Translations under genes and position numbers: made by a program | Assembly: GCA_910583835.1 (NCBI GenBank) | Contig: CAJTYM010000007.1 | Span: forward strand, 36,733-100,732 | Direction of reading: 5' to 3' | Source of the DNA: an uncultured Lachnospiraceae bacterium | GTDB lineage: Bacteria; Bacillota; Clostridia; Lachnospirales; Lachnospiraceae | Length of the DNA: 64,000 nucleotides | Shown here: piece after piece, positions 35,053 to 44,104 of the stretch | Layout of the letters: each line of letters starts with the position of its first letter | Position numbering within the stretch: the first letter of the stretch is position 1 | Notes under the pieces: generated by a model | Databases searched by the model: none | What the model saw: the letters and a program-made list of their open reading frames with translations, nothing else | Told to the model about the DNA's origin: nothing

Positions 35053-36135
35053 TTACCTGTTCTGATACATATCCTCGTAATATTTCTGGTAATCTCCGCT
35101 GGTTACATTTTTCATCCACTCCTCATGCTCAAAGAACCAGGCAATCGTCTTCTTAATTCCCTCTTTAAACATGGTCTCCGGCTCCCAGCCAATCTCTGCC
35201 TTAATCTTGTCCGGGGCAATCGCATACCTTCTGTCATGTCCCTTGCGGTCCTCCACAAAGGTAATCAGGTCTTCGCTCACCAATTCCCTCCTGGGGTCGC
35301 CCTCCGGCAGCATCTCCAGCAAGGTCTCTATGATAATGTGGATAATCTCAATGTTCTGTTTCTCATTGTGACCGCCGATATTGTAGGTCTCGCCTAATTT
35401 GCCATGCTCCTGTACCATGTCGATGCCCTTGGCATGGTCGTCCACATACAGCCAGTCGCGGACGTTCTTGCCGTCGCCGTATACTGGAAGCTTCTTCCCT
35501 TGCAAGGCATTGTTGATAATCAGCGGAATCAGTTTCTCCGGGAACTGATAAGGTCCATAATTGTTGGAACAGTTCGTGATGTTCGCCGGGAAATGGTAAG
35601 TGTCAATGTAAGACTTCACCAGGAAGTCAGAGCTTGCCTTGCTCGCGGAGTAAGGGCTGTGCGGGTCATAGGGGGTCGTCTCATAGAAAAACCCTCCGTC
35701 CTCCGTGAGGGAACCGTACACCTCATCCGTAGACACATGCAGGAATTTCTTGCCCTCTTTGAACGAACCATCCTCCTGCTCCCAGGCTGCTTTCGCGCAG
35801 TTGAGCATCACCGCCGTACCCAGCACGTTTGTCTGCACAAACACCTCCGGGTTCTTGATGCTGCGGTCTACATGGCTCTCGGCGGCGAAATGCACGACCC
35901 TGTCAATGTCATTCTCCTCAAAAATCTTGCTGATTGCTTCCTTGTCACAGATATCTGCTTTGACAAATGTATAATTCTCTCTGTCCTCAACGCCTTTTAA
36001 ATTCTCCAGATTGCCCGCATAGGTCAGCTTGTCCACATTGATGATACGGATTTCATCGCCGTATTTGCGGAACATATAATGAATATAGTTAGAACCGATA
36101 AAACCGGCCCCTCCGGTTACCAGATAAGTTCTCAT
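35053..36135 (-). CDS. rfbB: dTDP-glucose 4,6-dehydratase
   Basis: 360-aa extended short-chain dehydrogenase of the RmlB type. NAD site VTGGAGFIGSNYIHY, the TDE catalytic motif in HVSTDEVYGSL, and the YSASKASSDFLV Tyr-Lys pair are all present. It makes dTDP-4-dehydro-6-deoxy-D-glucose, the second step to dTDP-L-rhamnose. It lies 57 bp after rfbD with no terminator between them. Confidence 0.97.
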   Translation of the reverse strand: MRTYLVTGGAGFIGSNYIHYMFRKYGDEIRIINVDKLTYAGNLENLKGVEDRENYTFVKADICDKEAISKIFEENDIDRVVHFAAESHVDRSIKNPEVFVQTNVLGTAVMLNCAKAAWEQEDGSFKEGKKFLHVSTDEVYGSLTEDGGFFYETTPYDPHSPYSASKASSDFLVKSYIDTYHFPANITNCSNNYGPYQFPEKLIPLIINNALQGKKLPVYGDGKNVRDWLYVDDHAKGIDMVQEHGKLGETYNIGGHNEKQNIEIIHIIIETLLEMLPEGDPRRELVSEDLITFVEDRKGHDRRYAIAPDKIKAEIGWEPETMFKEGIKKTIAWFFEHEEWMKNVTSGDYQKYYEDMYQNR

Positions 36136-36192
36136 AATTTTCTCCTTCTCTCCTAAAATCTCAATATCCTTATCACTTACATACGTCTCTGT

Positions 36193-37056
36193 CTATACGT
36201 CAAAGTATGCTTTTAATGCCGTTTTCCAATCAGCCATCCGAAAATCGCTCGTCAGCTTAATCATATAGTCTTCCAGAATGGAATACGCCGGGCGCGGCGC
36301 CTGATTTGGATTCATACGCCGGTATTCCTCCGTGGTCACACGCTCCACCACCGTATCCTTGCCTGCCAGCTTAAAAGTCTCCTCCGCCAAATCTGCCCAG
36401 CTGCAGCTTCCTTCACAGACCGCATGGAACAGCCCATAATTCTCCGTGGGCTCCAGGAAATGAATCATCTTTGCCAGTTCTCCGGCGCTGGTGGGGCAGC
36501 CCACCTGGTCGTTTACCACTGTGACTTTGTCATGATTCTCTGACAGCCGCAGCATTGTCTTCACAAAATTCTTGCCATCGCCATAGAGCCATGCCGTGCG
36601 CAGGATAAAGTATTTCTTGGCAAACGCTTTCACAAAATTCTCACCCTCCAGCTTGGTCTTGCCATATGCACTGACTGGATTGGGCGCATCAAACTCTGTA
36701 TACGGCCTGCTTCCGTTGCCGTCAAACACATAATCCGTGGACACATGCACCAGCTTGGCATCTGTCTCTGTGGCAGCGATACTCAGATTCCTTGCCCCGA
36801 TAGCATTGATTCTGTATGCGCTGTCCCACTGCTGCTCGCACAAATCAACCGCCGTATGCGCCGCACAGTTGATAATCACGTCCGGTTTCGTCTCCCGCAC
36901 CAGTGCAAGCACATCATCCACTCTGGTAATGTCGAGCGCGGTCACACCTTCGCCCGCCTGCACATCCGTATTGATAAATTCCGCCTCATTTCCATATTCC
37001 TGATTGATGGCCCGTCCAAGCTGCCCATTGCAGCCGGTAACCAGAATTTTTTTCAT
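36193..37056 (-). CDS. rfbD: dTDP-4-dehydrorhamnose reductase
   Basis: 287-aa RmlD-family reductase: NAD(P)-binding VTGCNGQLGRAI, VSTDYVFDG, and the catalytic YGKTKLEGE motif. It performs the final reduction to dTDP-L-rhamnose. AGGAGGAG precedes the ATG. It is the first rhamnose gene in the direction of transcription. The 94-bp upstream gap holds a duplicated 40-bp unit with a TATAAT-like hexamer but no convincing -35. Confidence 0.97.
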   Translation of the reverse strand: MKKILVTGCNGQLGRAINQEYGNEAEFINTDVQAGEGVTALDITRVDDVLALVRETKPDVIINCAAHTAVDLCEQQWDSAYRINAIGARNLSIAATETDAKLVHVSTDYVFDGNGSRPYTEFDAPNPVSAYGKTKLEGENFVKAFAKKYFILRTAWLYGDGKNFVKTMLRLSENHDKVTVVNDQVGCPTSAGELAKMIHFLEPTENYGLFHAVCEGSCSWADLAEETFKLAGKDTVVERVTTEEYRRMNPNQAPRPAYSILEDYMIKLTSDFRMADWKTALKAYFDV

Positions 37057-37080
37057 GTTATCTCCTCCTGCTATATCATC

Positions 37081-37160
37081 ATTACTACTTAAAGATTATA
37101 GCTGTTTCCGTCACAGCATCATTACTTCTATAAGATTATGGCCATTTCCGCTACAGCATC
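37081..37160. repeat. Two tandem 40-bp units spanning a stop codon
   Basis: Units 37081-37120 and 37121-37160 match at about 32 of 40 positions. The second unit contains the last codons and stop of the 37151 glycosyltransferase; the first is its degenerate duplicate in the gap before rfbD. Confidence 0.75.
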
Positions 37161-38044
37161 CTGCCTGCCAAAAACAACATCCGCATGATGATTCCATCCA
37201 ACCGGCTCTGGCGGTATATCCTGCGGTTAAAGAGGATTTTTATCCTGCCAGGAAAACGCTTTGCCGCCAGTACCTCCCGCACCAGAGCATCTTTCTTATC
37301 ATCTCCATGGTAAAGCCTTGCAAAATCCGTAAGCTGAGCTTCCAGCTTGCCCCGGTTTTTCCTGAGATAAGCTGCCTTGGCACGAACCTCGCCCCAGAAA
37401 CCAGCTTTGGCGCCTACTACATTTCTCTCATGCTGGCGGTATTTAATATATGCATGTTCATCAAAAATCACTTTCCCCATATAAGTTGCCGCCAGATAGC
37501 ACCACCAGTCATGCAGGATGGCATGACTGGGCAGCCTGTCTTTGATAATTTCTGCCATTTTGCGGTTCATCACGGTTGTACAGCCGGTACAGATACATTC
37601 CACCACAGCATTGCCAAACCCGGGGATACGCGTTCTCCTGTCCTGCTTCTCCATAAGATTTCCCTTGCTGTCCACCAGAATCTTATTGCTGCAGTACAGC
37701 GCAGGTCCCTGTTCCCCCTCCAGCTTGCGGATACCGGCCTCCATCTTTCCTTCCAGCCAAATATCATCCTGGTCACAAAACGCCACATAGTCTGCATCGC
37801 TTTTTTCCAATAATGCAAAAAAGCTGCGGTTGACCCCTTGATTTTCCTCCAAAAAGATTTTGACTTGCTTATATTTTGCACCATATTCCTGCAAAATATC
37901 AGGGGTTCTGTCATTTGAGCCATCATCGCGAATTAATATTTCCAGATTTTTCCAGCTCTGATGCAAAAGACTCTCTAGCTGTTCCCTGAGAAACCTCTCC
38001 CCATTGTAGGTCGACATGAGAATCTGCACTTTTGTTTCTTCCAT
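37151..38044 (-). CDS. GT2 glycosyltransferase, rhamnosyltransferase-like
   Basis: 297 aa. It begins VQILMSTYNGERFLREQLESL, with LIRDDGSNDRT and the FCDQDDIW metal motif near residue 92. LMSTYNG plus CDQDDIW is the pattern of RgpB/RfbF-type rhamnosyltransferases. CTGCTTVMNRKM and HDWW further on fit acceptor-site motifs of that group. It is the first glycosyltransferase of the locus and sits beside the rhamnose genes, so a rhamnosyl donor is likely. It follows the HPr gene by 9 bp. Confidence 0.88.
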   Translation of the reverse strand: MEETKVQILMSTYNGERFLREQLESLLHQSWKNLEILIRDDGSNDRTPDILQEYGAKYKQVKIFLEENQGVNRSFFALLEKSDADYVAFCDQDDIWLEGKMEAGIRKLEGEQGPALYCSNKILVDSKGNLMEKQDRRTRIPGFGNAVVECICTGCTTVMNRKMAEIIKDRLPSHAILHDWWCYLAATYMGKVIFDEHAYIKYRQHERNVVGAKAGFWGEVRAKAAYLRKNRGKLEAQLTDFARLYHGDDKKDALVREVLAAKRFPGRIKILFNRRIYRQSRLDGIIMRMLFLAGRML

Positions 38045-38053
38045 AGGCTTTCG

Positions 38054-38317
38054 CTATTCTCCCAAACCGCTTTCCACTGCAGCTACCACCGCCTGCAGCG
38101 CCTGTTCCTCGTCATCTCCGTCACACACAAATTCAATCGTGTCACCTGACTTGATACACGCCCCCAACACGCTCAGCACGCTCTTGGCATTTGCCGTCCC
38201 GCCCTTAAAATTAAAGGTAATCAGCGCCTGATATTTCACTGCTTCTTTACATAAAATCCCTGCCGGGCGTAAGTGCAGCCCGGTAGGATTTTTTATCATC
38301 ACTTTCTGACTAACCAT
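38054..38317 (-). CDS. ptsH: HPr-family phosphocarrier protein
   Basis: 87 aa, the family length. Phosphorylation His in NPTGLHLRPAG (His15) and the regulatory Ser in NAKSVLSVLGA (Ser46) are both present, so it can act in PTS phosphotransfer and be phosphorylated by HPr kinase. No enzyme I gene is adjacent; it stands between glmM and the polysaccharide locus. AGGAGG precedes the ATG. The residues after position 60 (CDGDDEEQALQAV) are normal for HPr. Confidence 0.93.
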   Translation of the reverse strand: MVSQKVMIKNPTGLHLRPAGILCKEAVKYQALITFNFKGGTANAKSVLSVLGACIKSGDTIEFVCDGDDEEQALQAVVAAVESGLGE

Positions 38318-38341
38318 AGTTTTCCTCCTCGTGTTATTTTA

Positions 38342-38365
38342 CTTCGCCGGGTCCCTCCTTAGGTC
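38342..38365 (+). repeat. Right half-copy of the 44-nt palindromic element
   Basis: The stretch beginning CTTCGCCGGGTCCCTCC and ending CTTAGGTC duplicates the right half of the full copy 65 bp further on. It lies between the HPr start and the full element. Confidence 0.7.
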
Positions 38366-38391
38366 ATTTTACTTCTTTGGCTCCGGCATGA

Positions 38392-38435
38392 GACCTAAGG
38401 CATCCTCCCGGCTTCGCCGGGTCCCTCCTTAGGTC
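38392..38435 (+). repeat. 44-nt palindromic element, copy 2
   Basis: Outer stem GACCTAAGG/CCTTAGGTC identical to copy 1; inner stem CCCGGC-TTC-GCCGGG, differing from copy 1 by paired changes on both sides. The last two bases overlap the glmM stop codon (38434-38436). It is preceded by CTTCTTTGG, as at copy 1. Confidence 0.85.
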
Positions 38436-39783
38436 AAAGCATATTTCTCATAATCAATTCCGCCAACTCTTCGGCGTCTTTGGAAATCTCTTCCTGGTCC
38501 TTGCCCTCAATCATTACCCGCACCAACGGCTCCGTGCCGGAGGGGCGAATCAGCACTCTTCCCTCGCCGGCAAACTTCTTCTCCAACTCTTCGATTGCCT
38601 GGGCAATCTCCGGGTAATCCATAAATTTTTCTTTCTTATGATTGGGCACTTTCGCATTGACCAATGCCTGCGGCAGCACTTCCATAATGCTTGCCAGTTC
38701 TGAGAGGGGCTTGCCGGTCTTGACAATCACCTCCAGCAGGTGAAGCGCGCTCAGAAGCCCATCTCCCGTGGTATTCTCATCCAGGAAGATGATATGCCCG
38801 GACTGTTCCCCGCCAATATTATATCCATTTTCTCTCATATTCTCCAATACATAGCGGTCTCCCACTTTGGTCTGCTCGATGTGGATGCCACATTTCTTGC
38901 CCATAATCGTAAATCCAAGGTTGCTCATAACCGTTCCCACAATGGTATCCTTCTTAAGCGTACCGTTCTTCTTCATCTCATTGCCGATTATTGCCATCAC
39001 CTGGTCGCCGTCCACAATATTGCCCTTCTCATCCACGGCAAGCATACGGTCTGCATCCCCATCAAAGGCAATGCCCAAATCCGCCTTTTCGTAGACTACA
39101 CGTGCGCGCAGCTCATCCATATGGGTGGAACCGCAGTTCGCATTGATATTCGTGCCGTCTGGATTCGTATGGATTGCCACCAGATTGGCGCCCAGACCCT
39201 TCAAGGTCTCCACGGCTGTATAATGGGAAGCCCCTTCCGCACAGTCAATGACAAGTTTCATGCCGCTTAAGTCCACCGGCACGGTCTGTTTCATAAAGAA
39301 AACATATTCTTCCCTGGCGTCAAAACGGTAGCTGATTCTGCCAATCCCAGAACCCAAAGGCAAGGGAACGTCTTTCATCCCATTCTCAATCAACCGCTCT
39401 ATCTCATCTTCCAATTCATCGGAAAGCTTATAGCCCTCCCCATTAAAAAACTTGATTCCATTGAATTCCATCGGGTTATGGGACGCTGAGATGACTACCC
39501 CCGCATCCACCTTATGCTTCCTGGTCAGATAAGCAATCGCCGGCGTGGGCATAACCCCCATATACACTGCATTTGCCCCTACGGAACAAATACCAGCCAT
39601 CAGCGCATTTGCAAGCATTCCACCGGAAATTCTCGTATCACAGCCAACGATAATGGTCGGCTGATGCGCTTTCTCCTTCGTCAGCACATAAGCTCCTGCC
39701 TGCCCCAGCCTCATCGCCAGTTCAATGGAAAGCTCCGTGCCTGCTACTCCTCTTACTCCGTCTGTTCCAAACATTCTCGCCAT
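38434..39783 (-). CDS. glmM: Phosphoglucosamine mutase
   Basis: 449 aa from the ATG at 39783 (GAGG eight bases upstream; the frame runs to 39801). N-terminus MARMFGTDGVRGVA, phospho-serine site VVISASHNPMEFNGIK, metal loop AFDGDADRML, and sugar-phosphate loop RPSGTEPLVRVM. It converts glucosamine-6-phosphate to glucosamine-1-phosphate for UDP-GlcNAc and wall synthesis. It follows cdaR in the conserved cdaA-cdaR-glmM order; GlmM is known to bind and inhibit CdaA in other Firmicutes. Confidence 0.97.
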   Translation of the reverse strand: MARMFGTDGVRGVAGTELSIELAMRLGQAGAYVLTKEKAHQPTIIVGCDTRISGGMLANALMAGICSVGANAVYMGVMPTPAIAYLTRKHKVDAGVVISASHNPMEFNGIKFFNGEGYKLSDELEDEIERLIENGMKDVPLPLGSGIGRISYRFDAREEYVFFMKQTVPVDLSGMKLVIDCAEGASHYTAVETLKGLGANLVAIHTNPDGTNINANCGSTHMDELRARVVYEKADLGIAFDGDADRMLAVDEKGNIVDGDQVMAIIGNEMKKNGTLKKDTIVGTVMSNLGFTIMGKKCGIHIEQTKVGDRYVLENMRENGYNIGGEQSGHIIFLDENTTGDGLLSALHLLEVIVKTGKPLSELASIMEVLPQALVNAKVPNHKKEKFMDYPEIAQAIEELEKKFAGEGRVLIRPSGTEPLVRVMIEGKDQEEISKDAEELAELIMRNML

Positions 39784-39827
39784 AACATCTACCTCAATCA
39801 CACTTTCTATTATATTTTCTATTCTGA

Positions 39828-39876
39828 CTCCTTACTCTGTACCATCATTATCCTTATCCTTGGCTCCTTACTCTGT
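39828..39876. repeat. 36-bp period duplication around the cdaR stop codon
   Basis: The 13-mer CTCCTTACTCTGT occurs at 39828-39840 and 39864-39876. The second contains the cdaR stop; the first repeats the Thr-Glu-stop coding end in the same frame 36 bp later, so stop-codon readthrough would add eleven residues ending in the same tail. Confidence 0.7.
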
Positions 39877-41241
39877 CCCGCCATTATTCTCATCCTCTGG
39901 CTGCCCGTCATCGTCACCTGTATTTTCATCCTGCCCATTATCTGGATTCGATGGCTGGACATCCCCTTCTTCCACCTGCAGCCTCTTATCCAAAATGACG
40001 AACTGCACGTTTACAATGCCGACTGCCTCATATTTATCTCCCGGCAAATTGATGGTCAGCTGCCTCGTATAAGTCCCAGGAGTCAAGTCCGTGACATCCA
40101 GCAGCGCTTCTATATTCTCCTGTGTAAGCGTCTCCATATCCTCTCCCAGTGCCCGCACATTTACCGATAACGTTTCCGCACTGAAATTCAATTCATATTC
40201 CGTGGGCAGACCGCTAATCTTAATGTCTGCTGTGGGAAAATCAAAAGCTTTTGTTTCTTTCTGTTCAATAATGACTGTCACAGCCACCTGGCTGGCGCTC
40301 GGCTCCACCAGGGAAATCCCTAACGCATCCAGATAGGGGGTGATGTCAACCGTGTCCTCTATATCCTCTCTTGCCCCGCTAATATCAATGATACCTCCCG
40401 GGATATTAATGACGCTGATTCTGTTAAGGAGCGATGCCTTGCCTTTAACCATCACAGTCTCCGGCGCACACTCCACAGTACGGAACTGATAGCCTACAGC
40501 AGGTTCTCCATCTACCTGGCACTGAATGGGCACGCTCTTCGTTGCCCAGATTTCTGCCCGGATTGTCACTGCCGACTGATTCAGTTCCAACATATCCGGT
40601 GAAATGACGGAACCATCTTCATCATACAATACCGGAATCACACTGTCTGATACATCGCCGGAAACCCCATCGACATTGATGGTTGCCCCCACACGTTTTA
40701 TCTGAGACACGACAGAGGCGGGACCCGATATCTTAAGAAGGTTCGGCGTCACCTCCACACCTCCGATTGCATATCCCTCTGCCGGAGTCCCTGTGGACTC
40801 CGCAGAAATCACAAACTTCTGTTCCAGCCGGTCTTCTAATGTAATCTGCATGTTTACCGTCCTGCGCACAATCTCAATGCGCCTGTCATTCTTCTTCGCA
40901 GTTATCTCAATGGGGACTAACTTCGTGTCCCCTTCCTGGCTCAAATCCACCTGGCTTAAGTCCGCAGTTACATTGAAATCATCAGATGTCATATCCTCCA
41001 CATAACTTCTGGGACCGGAGATATAAAACATCGCGATATCGGTATCCCCCACGACGCTCGGTACCTTTCCCATCTCCGTAATGATATCCTTATTGATAAT
41101 CTCTACCGGAATGGAAAATGATTTCGTGCCATCCGGGTCTGCGATATTGACCACCACCAGCCAGAGCACTACCGAAAAAAGAAGGGATAACAGTTTCAGC
41201 CCTGGATTATTTGTCAGGTGTTTCATCACTTTTCGAAACAT
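39868..41241 (-). CDS. cdaR: YbbR-domain regulator of diadenylate cyclase
   Basis: 457 aa. One membrane helix (LKLLSLLFSVVLWLVVV, about 15-31) anchors four YbbR-type beta-rich repeats outside the cell, recognisable from repeated segments such as GYAIGGVEVTPNLLKISGP and GYQFRTVECAPETVMVKG. The last 35 residues are an acidic, low-complexity tail (Asp/Glu/Asn/Gln/Gly). It modulates CdaA activity. AGGAGG lies seven bases before the ATG, which is inside the end of cdaA (35-bp overlap). Confidence 0.93.
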   Translation of the reverse strand: MFRKVMKHLTNNPGLKLLSLLFSVVLWLVVVNIADPDGTKSFSIPVEIINKDIITEMGKVPSVVGDTDIAMFYISGPRSYVEDMTSDDFNVTADLSQVDLSQEGDTKLVPIEITAKKNDRRIEIVRRTVNMQITLEDRLEQKFVISAESTGTPAEGYAIGGVEVTPNLLKISGPASVVSQIKRVGATINVDGVSGDVSDSVIPVLYDEDGSVISPDMLELNQSAVTIRAEIWATKSVPIQCQVDGEPAVGYQFRTVECAPETVMVKGKASLLNRISVINIPGGIIDISGAREDIEDTVDITPYLDALGISLVEPSASQVAVTVIIEQKETKAFDFPTADIKISGLPTEYELNFSAETLSVNVRALGEDMETLTQENIEALLDVTDLTPGTYTRQLTINLPGDKYEAVGIVNVQFVILDKRLQVEEGDVQPSNPDNGQDENTGDDDGQPEDENNGGTE

Positions 41242-42112
41242 GCTTCATCCTCCTTTTCCATATCTTAAATCTGCTCACGTCCATAGAGCCTTTGCGGATG
41301 AAATTCAGCTTGCCTTTGAGGTATTCCGCATCGACATTCCGGTACAATTCCCCGCCAATGGCAATCGACACATTTCCTGTCTCCTCAGACACTACGATGG
41401 TCAGCGCATCGCATACCTCACTGATTCCCACCGCCGCACGGTGGCGGGTTCCCAGTTCCTTGCTCAGTTCCATATTGTCAGAAAGCGGCAGATAACAGGT
41501 GGCAGACACTACCCTGTCCCCACGTACAATAATAGCGCCATCATGCAATGGCGTATTATGTTCAAATATATTAATTAAAAGCTGGTTGGATACCAAGGAA
41601 TCCAACGCAATGCCAGTTCTCTCATACTCACTCAGCACAACATCCTGTTCTATCACAATCAATGCCCCGGTCTTGACCTTGGCCATCTCATAAGTCGCTT
41701 TCACCAATTCACCCACGACCCGCTCGCTGAATCTCTCCTGGTTCTTCTGAGAGTCAAAAGAAAACAGGGATGTGATGAAATTCTTCTGCCCAAGCTGTTC
41801 CAGGGCACGCCGCAGTTCCGGCTGAAATACAACCGCAATAGCAATGACTGCCACATTGATGGTCTTACCGACAATCCATAAAATTGTACTCATCTGGAAC
41901 ATTGCTGCAACCAGAACAAAAAGAGCCACAACAATAATTCCTTTTAATAAATTCCATGCCCTGGTCTTTTTAATCCATACTAAAATATTATAGAGCAGAA
42001 ATGAAAGGATAACAATTTCCGCAATATCGATTTTGGTAATCTGGGGCATCTCTATCCAGAACAGATATTTGGACGCAAAAGAATTTATAATTGCGAACAA
42101 TTCCTGTATCAT
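41207..42112 (-). CDS. cdaA: Membrane diadenylate cyclase (c-di-AMP synthase)
   Basis: 301 aa. Three membrane helices at about 25-95, then a DisA_N domain with both signature motifs: LHDGAIIVRGDRV (DGA) and ELGTRHRAAVGISE (RHR). It joins two ATP to give c-di-AMP, which controls potassium and osmolyte uptake and wall homeostasis. Length is normal. Its gene overlaps cdaR and is preceded by two membrane-protein genes of unknown role. Confidence 0.97.
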   Translation of the reverse strand: MIQELFAIINSFASKYLFWIEMPQITKIDIAEIVILSFLLYNILVWIKKTRAWNLLKGIIVVALFVLVAAMFQMSTILWIVGKTINVAVIAIAVVFQPELRRALEQLGQKNFITSLFSFDSQKNQERFSERVVGELVKATYEMAKVKTGALIVIEQDVVLSEYERTGIALDSLVSNQLLINIFEHNTPLHDGAIIVRGDRVVSATCYLPLSDNMELSKELGTRHRAAVGISEVCDALTIVVSEETGNVSIAIGGELYRNVDAEYLKGKLNFIRKGSMDVSRFKIWKRRMKHVSKSDETPDK

Positions 42113-42145
42113 AATTTCATTCCTTTCTATAATATCAGTGTATTT

Positions 42146-43141
42146 TTAATGCATTATATCTCTGTCAATATCCAGTTCCTCCGCCAGTTCCCTCCTGCTG
42201 ATAGTCGTCTTTTTGGGGGTTATGCGCTTTACCCGCTTATCTTTCCTGGCAAGATAAACCTTCGGAACCGCCTTTACAAAGTAATAATATTCATCATCTT
42301 CAAATTGTACCCGCTCAATCCTGGAATAATCCAGATTATAGAAAAAGAATTCCAGAATAAAACAGACAGCTACGGAAAATGCCGTGCCCACAAGTACCCA
42401 CGAAACTTTCTCAGGCATCCCCAATACGACATATCCCACCAGAAGAAAAACCATTTGTACCAGATTTCCCACAATCAGACCTATTCGCCATGCATAATTC
42501 ATAGACTGCCTTCGTATCACATATACAATCAGGGAGGTAACCAGAAATGCTGCAATCACCATATACATTTCTTTATTCCCGGTCAGCATCTTCAGCGCCG
42601 CCGTGAACTTGGCTGTTCCTTCCGCCTCTTGTGCAGAAGTAAAATTGGCAATGTTCAGTTTCACGCCATCCAGATAATAAAATACCACCGTCCCGCTGAC
42701 TACAGACAAGTATGCGGACGGCCCGCACAACAGGCCTGCGGACACCGGCATCACCTGAGGTATTTTAAAGAAACACAAAATGGGTGTCAGGATTGACGTA
42801 TAGCCATGTTTGGGCGCAAATTTGCCATACAGGAAAAACAGCAGCAGCAGCAGGCATAGCCCGATTGCGCAGACCTCCAGCGACAATGCGGACAAATGCA
42901 GTAAAATCAGGGCACAGGCTGCCGCCACCATAATATTGATGGGCATGAATGAACAGGCCAACGCCAATACCAATGATACCGCAGGATGATTCAGCTGTTC
43001 CCTGTAACCAAGCTGCCCATTGATGAGGAAAAATACCAGCAGCCCCAGCAGGAACTTTACGCCTGCCGTGACATATATCTCATATTTCCCATAAAAATTC
43101 CGCAGCCTCTCTCTTATTTCCAACAAACCTATCATTTTCAA
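42146..43141 (-). CDS. Uncharacterised polytopic membrane protein upstream of cdaA
   Basis: 331 aa with nine or ten hydrophobic helices (about 22-270). It ends with a charged cytoplasmic tail of about 55 residues, including a run of Tyr (DDEYYYFVKAVPKVYL) and a basic patch (ARKDKRVKRITPKKTT). I recognise no named family. Its stop is 33 bp from cdaA and its start overlaps the preceding gene by 4 bp, so the three are one operon. A role linked to envelope or c-di-AMP signalling is plausible from position only. Confidence 0.75.
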   Translation of the reverse strand: MKMIGLLEIRERLRNFYGKYEIYVTAGVKFLLGLLVFFLINGQLGYREQLNHPAVSLVLALACSFMPINIMVAAACALILLHLSALSLEVCAIGLCLLLLLFFLYGKFAPKHGYTSILTPILCFFKIPQVMPVSAGLLCGPSAYLSVVSGTVVFYYLDGVKLNIANFTSAQEAEGTAKFTAALKMLTGNKEMYMVIAAFLVTSLIVYVIRRQSMNYAWRIGLIVGNLVQMVFLLVGYVVLGMPEKVSWVLVGTAFSVAVCFILEFFFYNLDYSRIERVQFEDDEYYYFVKAVPKVYLARKDKRVKRITPKKTTISRRELAEELDIDRDIMH

Positions 43142-43551
43142 TCCTCCAAGGGCAGTGACCTCTCCTCTTTCTCCTGCAGCCTCTGCACCTTTTTCATCAA
43201 AGAATGATACTCTTTGATACTCAAAGTCGCCCTGGTATAACGCCTGTTATACACCAACAGGGCTATCACCTGATAGACTGCAACAAAGCCAATATAGACT
43301 GCCAGCACGAAAACGCCCAGCTCCGTCAGGTCCCTGCCCGCCAGAATCTCTGTAATATTTTCCATCTTATAGAGAATCCAGCACAAAAACAGAATCCCAA
43401 AAGCTATGCTGGAAGTGATAAATGATTTAAGCATTCCCAACGCCACATAGTCTTTTCGGTAATACTGCTTGATGGGCATATATTCCTTTCCCTCTCCCTC
43501 CTCATAGGAGGCCATCTTCGTCATCAGACGAATACGTTCTTCACTTAACAT
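43138..43551 (-). CDS. Small uncharacterised membrane protein (two helices)
   Basis: 137 aa from the ATG at 43551, with GAGG nine bases upstream; the frame continues to 43638, but the extra residues are unlike a real N-terminus. Two hydrophobic helices (about 43-63 and 79-100) with a short polar loop between. A helical, charged C-terminal tail (YHSLMKKVQRLQEKEERS) could form a coiled coil. No family recognised. ATGA overlap with the next gene indicates coupled translation and perhaps a complex with the 331-aa protein. Confidence 0.72.
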   Translation of the reverse strand: MLSEERIRLMTKMASYEEGEGKEYMPIKQYYRKDYVALGMLKSFITSSIAFGILFLCWILYKMENITEILAGRDLTELGVFVLAVYIGFVAVYQVIALLVYNRRYTRATLSIKEYHSLMKKVQRLQEKEERSLPLED

Positions 43552-43689
43552 AGCAAATCGCCTCTGTTGCTTCTGTTTCCTAAACAGCAGACAATTTCTG
43601 CCATATCCATAACAGCAGACAAAACCCTGAAAAATCACATCTTTCCAAGGTCCTATAATCTATCTGATGTTCTAAAACTGCATACAATC

Positions 43690-44100
43690 CTATTTCTCAA
43701 GAAATCTCATACGATCCTTATCGGAACCCTTCTGCGGCTGCTGCACCAAAGTTGCCTGAGGCCGTTTCACAGCGCCATTCAAGTCATGGATAAGCCCATT
43801 CTTACACTTGCTGCAGAACCTTCCCGTCAGAATCTTCGCGCCACAGTTCTCGCACTCCATCGTAATCTGAGATTCCTCCGTAAAGGAGAGACGCTCCTCC
43901 CTCACCCATTGCCGGATCTGTTTGATGGATACCTCATTTTCCTCCGCCACTACACCTATAGGCGCTTTGGGATTGTCTCTTAAATATTCCTTGACCTGAT
44001 GAAACTTGTCTTCAAGATCCGCAATACAGGCAGGACACAATGGTGGTCCCTGCATGTAATTAAAAAGCCTTCCACAGCCCTTGCAATTTCTAACTTCCAT
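43690..44100 (-). CDS. yvyF: YvyF-type flagellar operon zinc-ribbon protein
   Basis: 136 aa. Two cysteine pairs near the N-terminus (NCKGCGRLF and CPACIADLEDKF) and a second set later (CENCGAKILTGRFCSKCKNG) form zinc-ribbon-like sites. Between them lies a helix-turn-helix-like region (VVAEENEVSIKQIRQWVREERL). This matches the YvyF/TIGR03826 family found after comFC in Bacillus and Clostridia. The role is unclear, but the family co-occurs with flagellar genes. It starts 4 bp after comF ends. Confidence 0.85.
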   Translation of the reverse strand: MEVRNCKGCGRLFNYMQGPPLCPACIADLEDKFHQVKEYLRDNPKAPIGVVAEENEVSIKQIRQWVREERLSFTEESQITMECENCGAKILTGRFCSKCKNGLIHDLNGAVKRPQATLVQQPQKGSDKDRMRFLEK

Positions 44101-44104
44101 ATCC

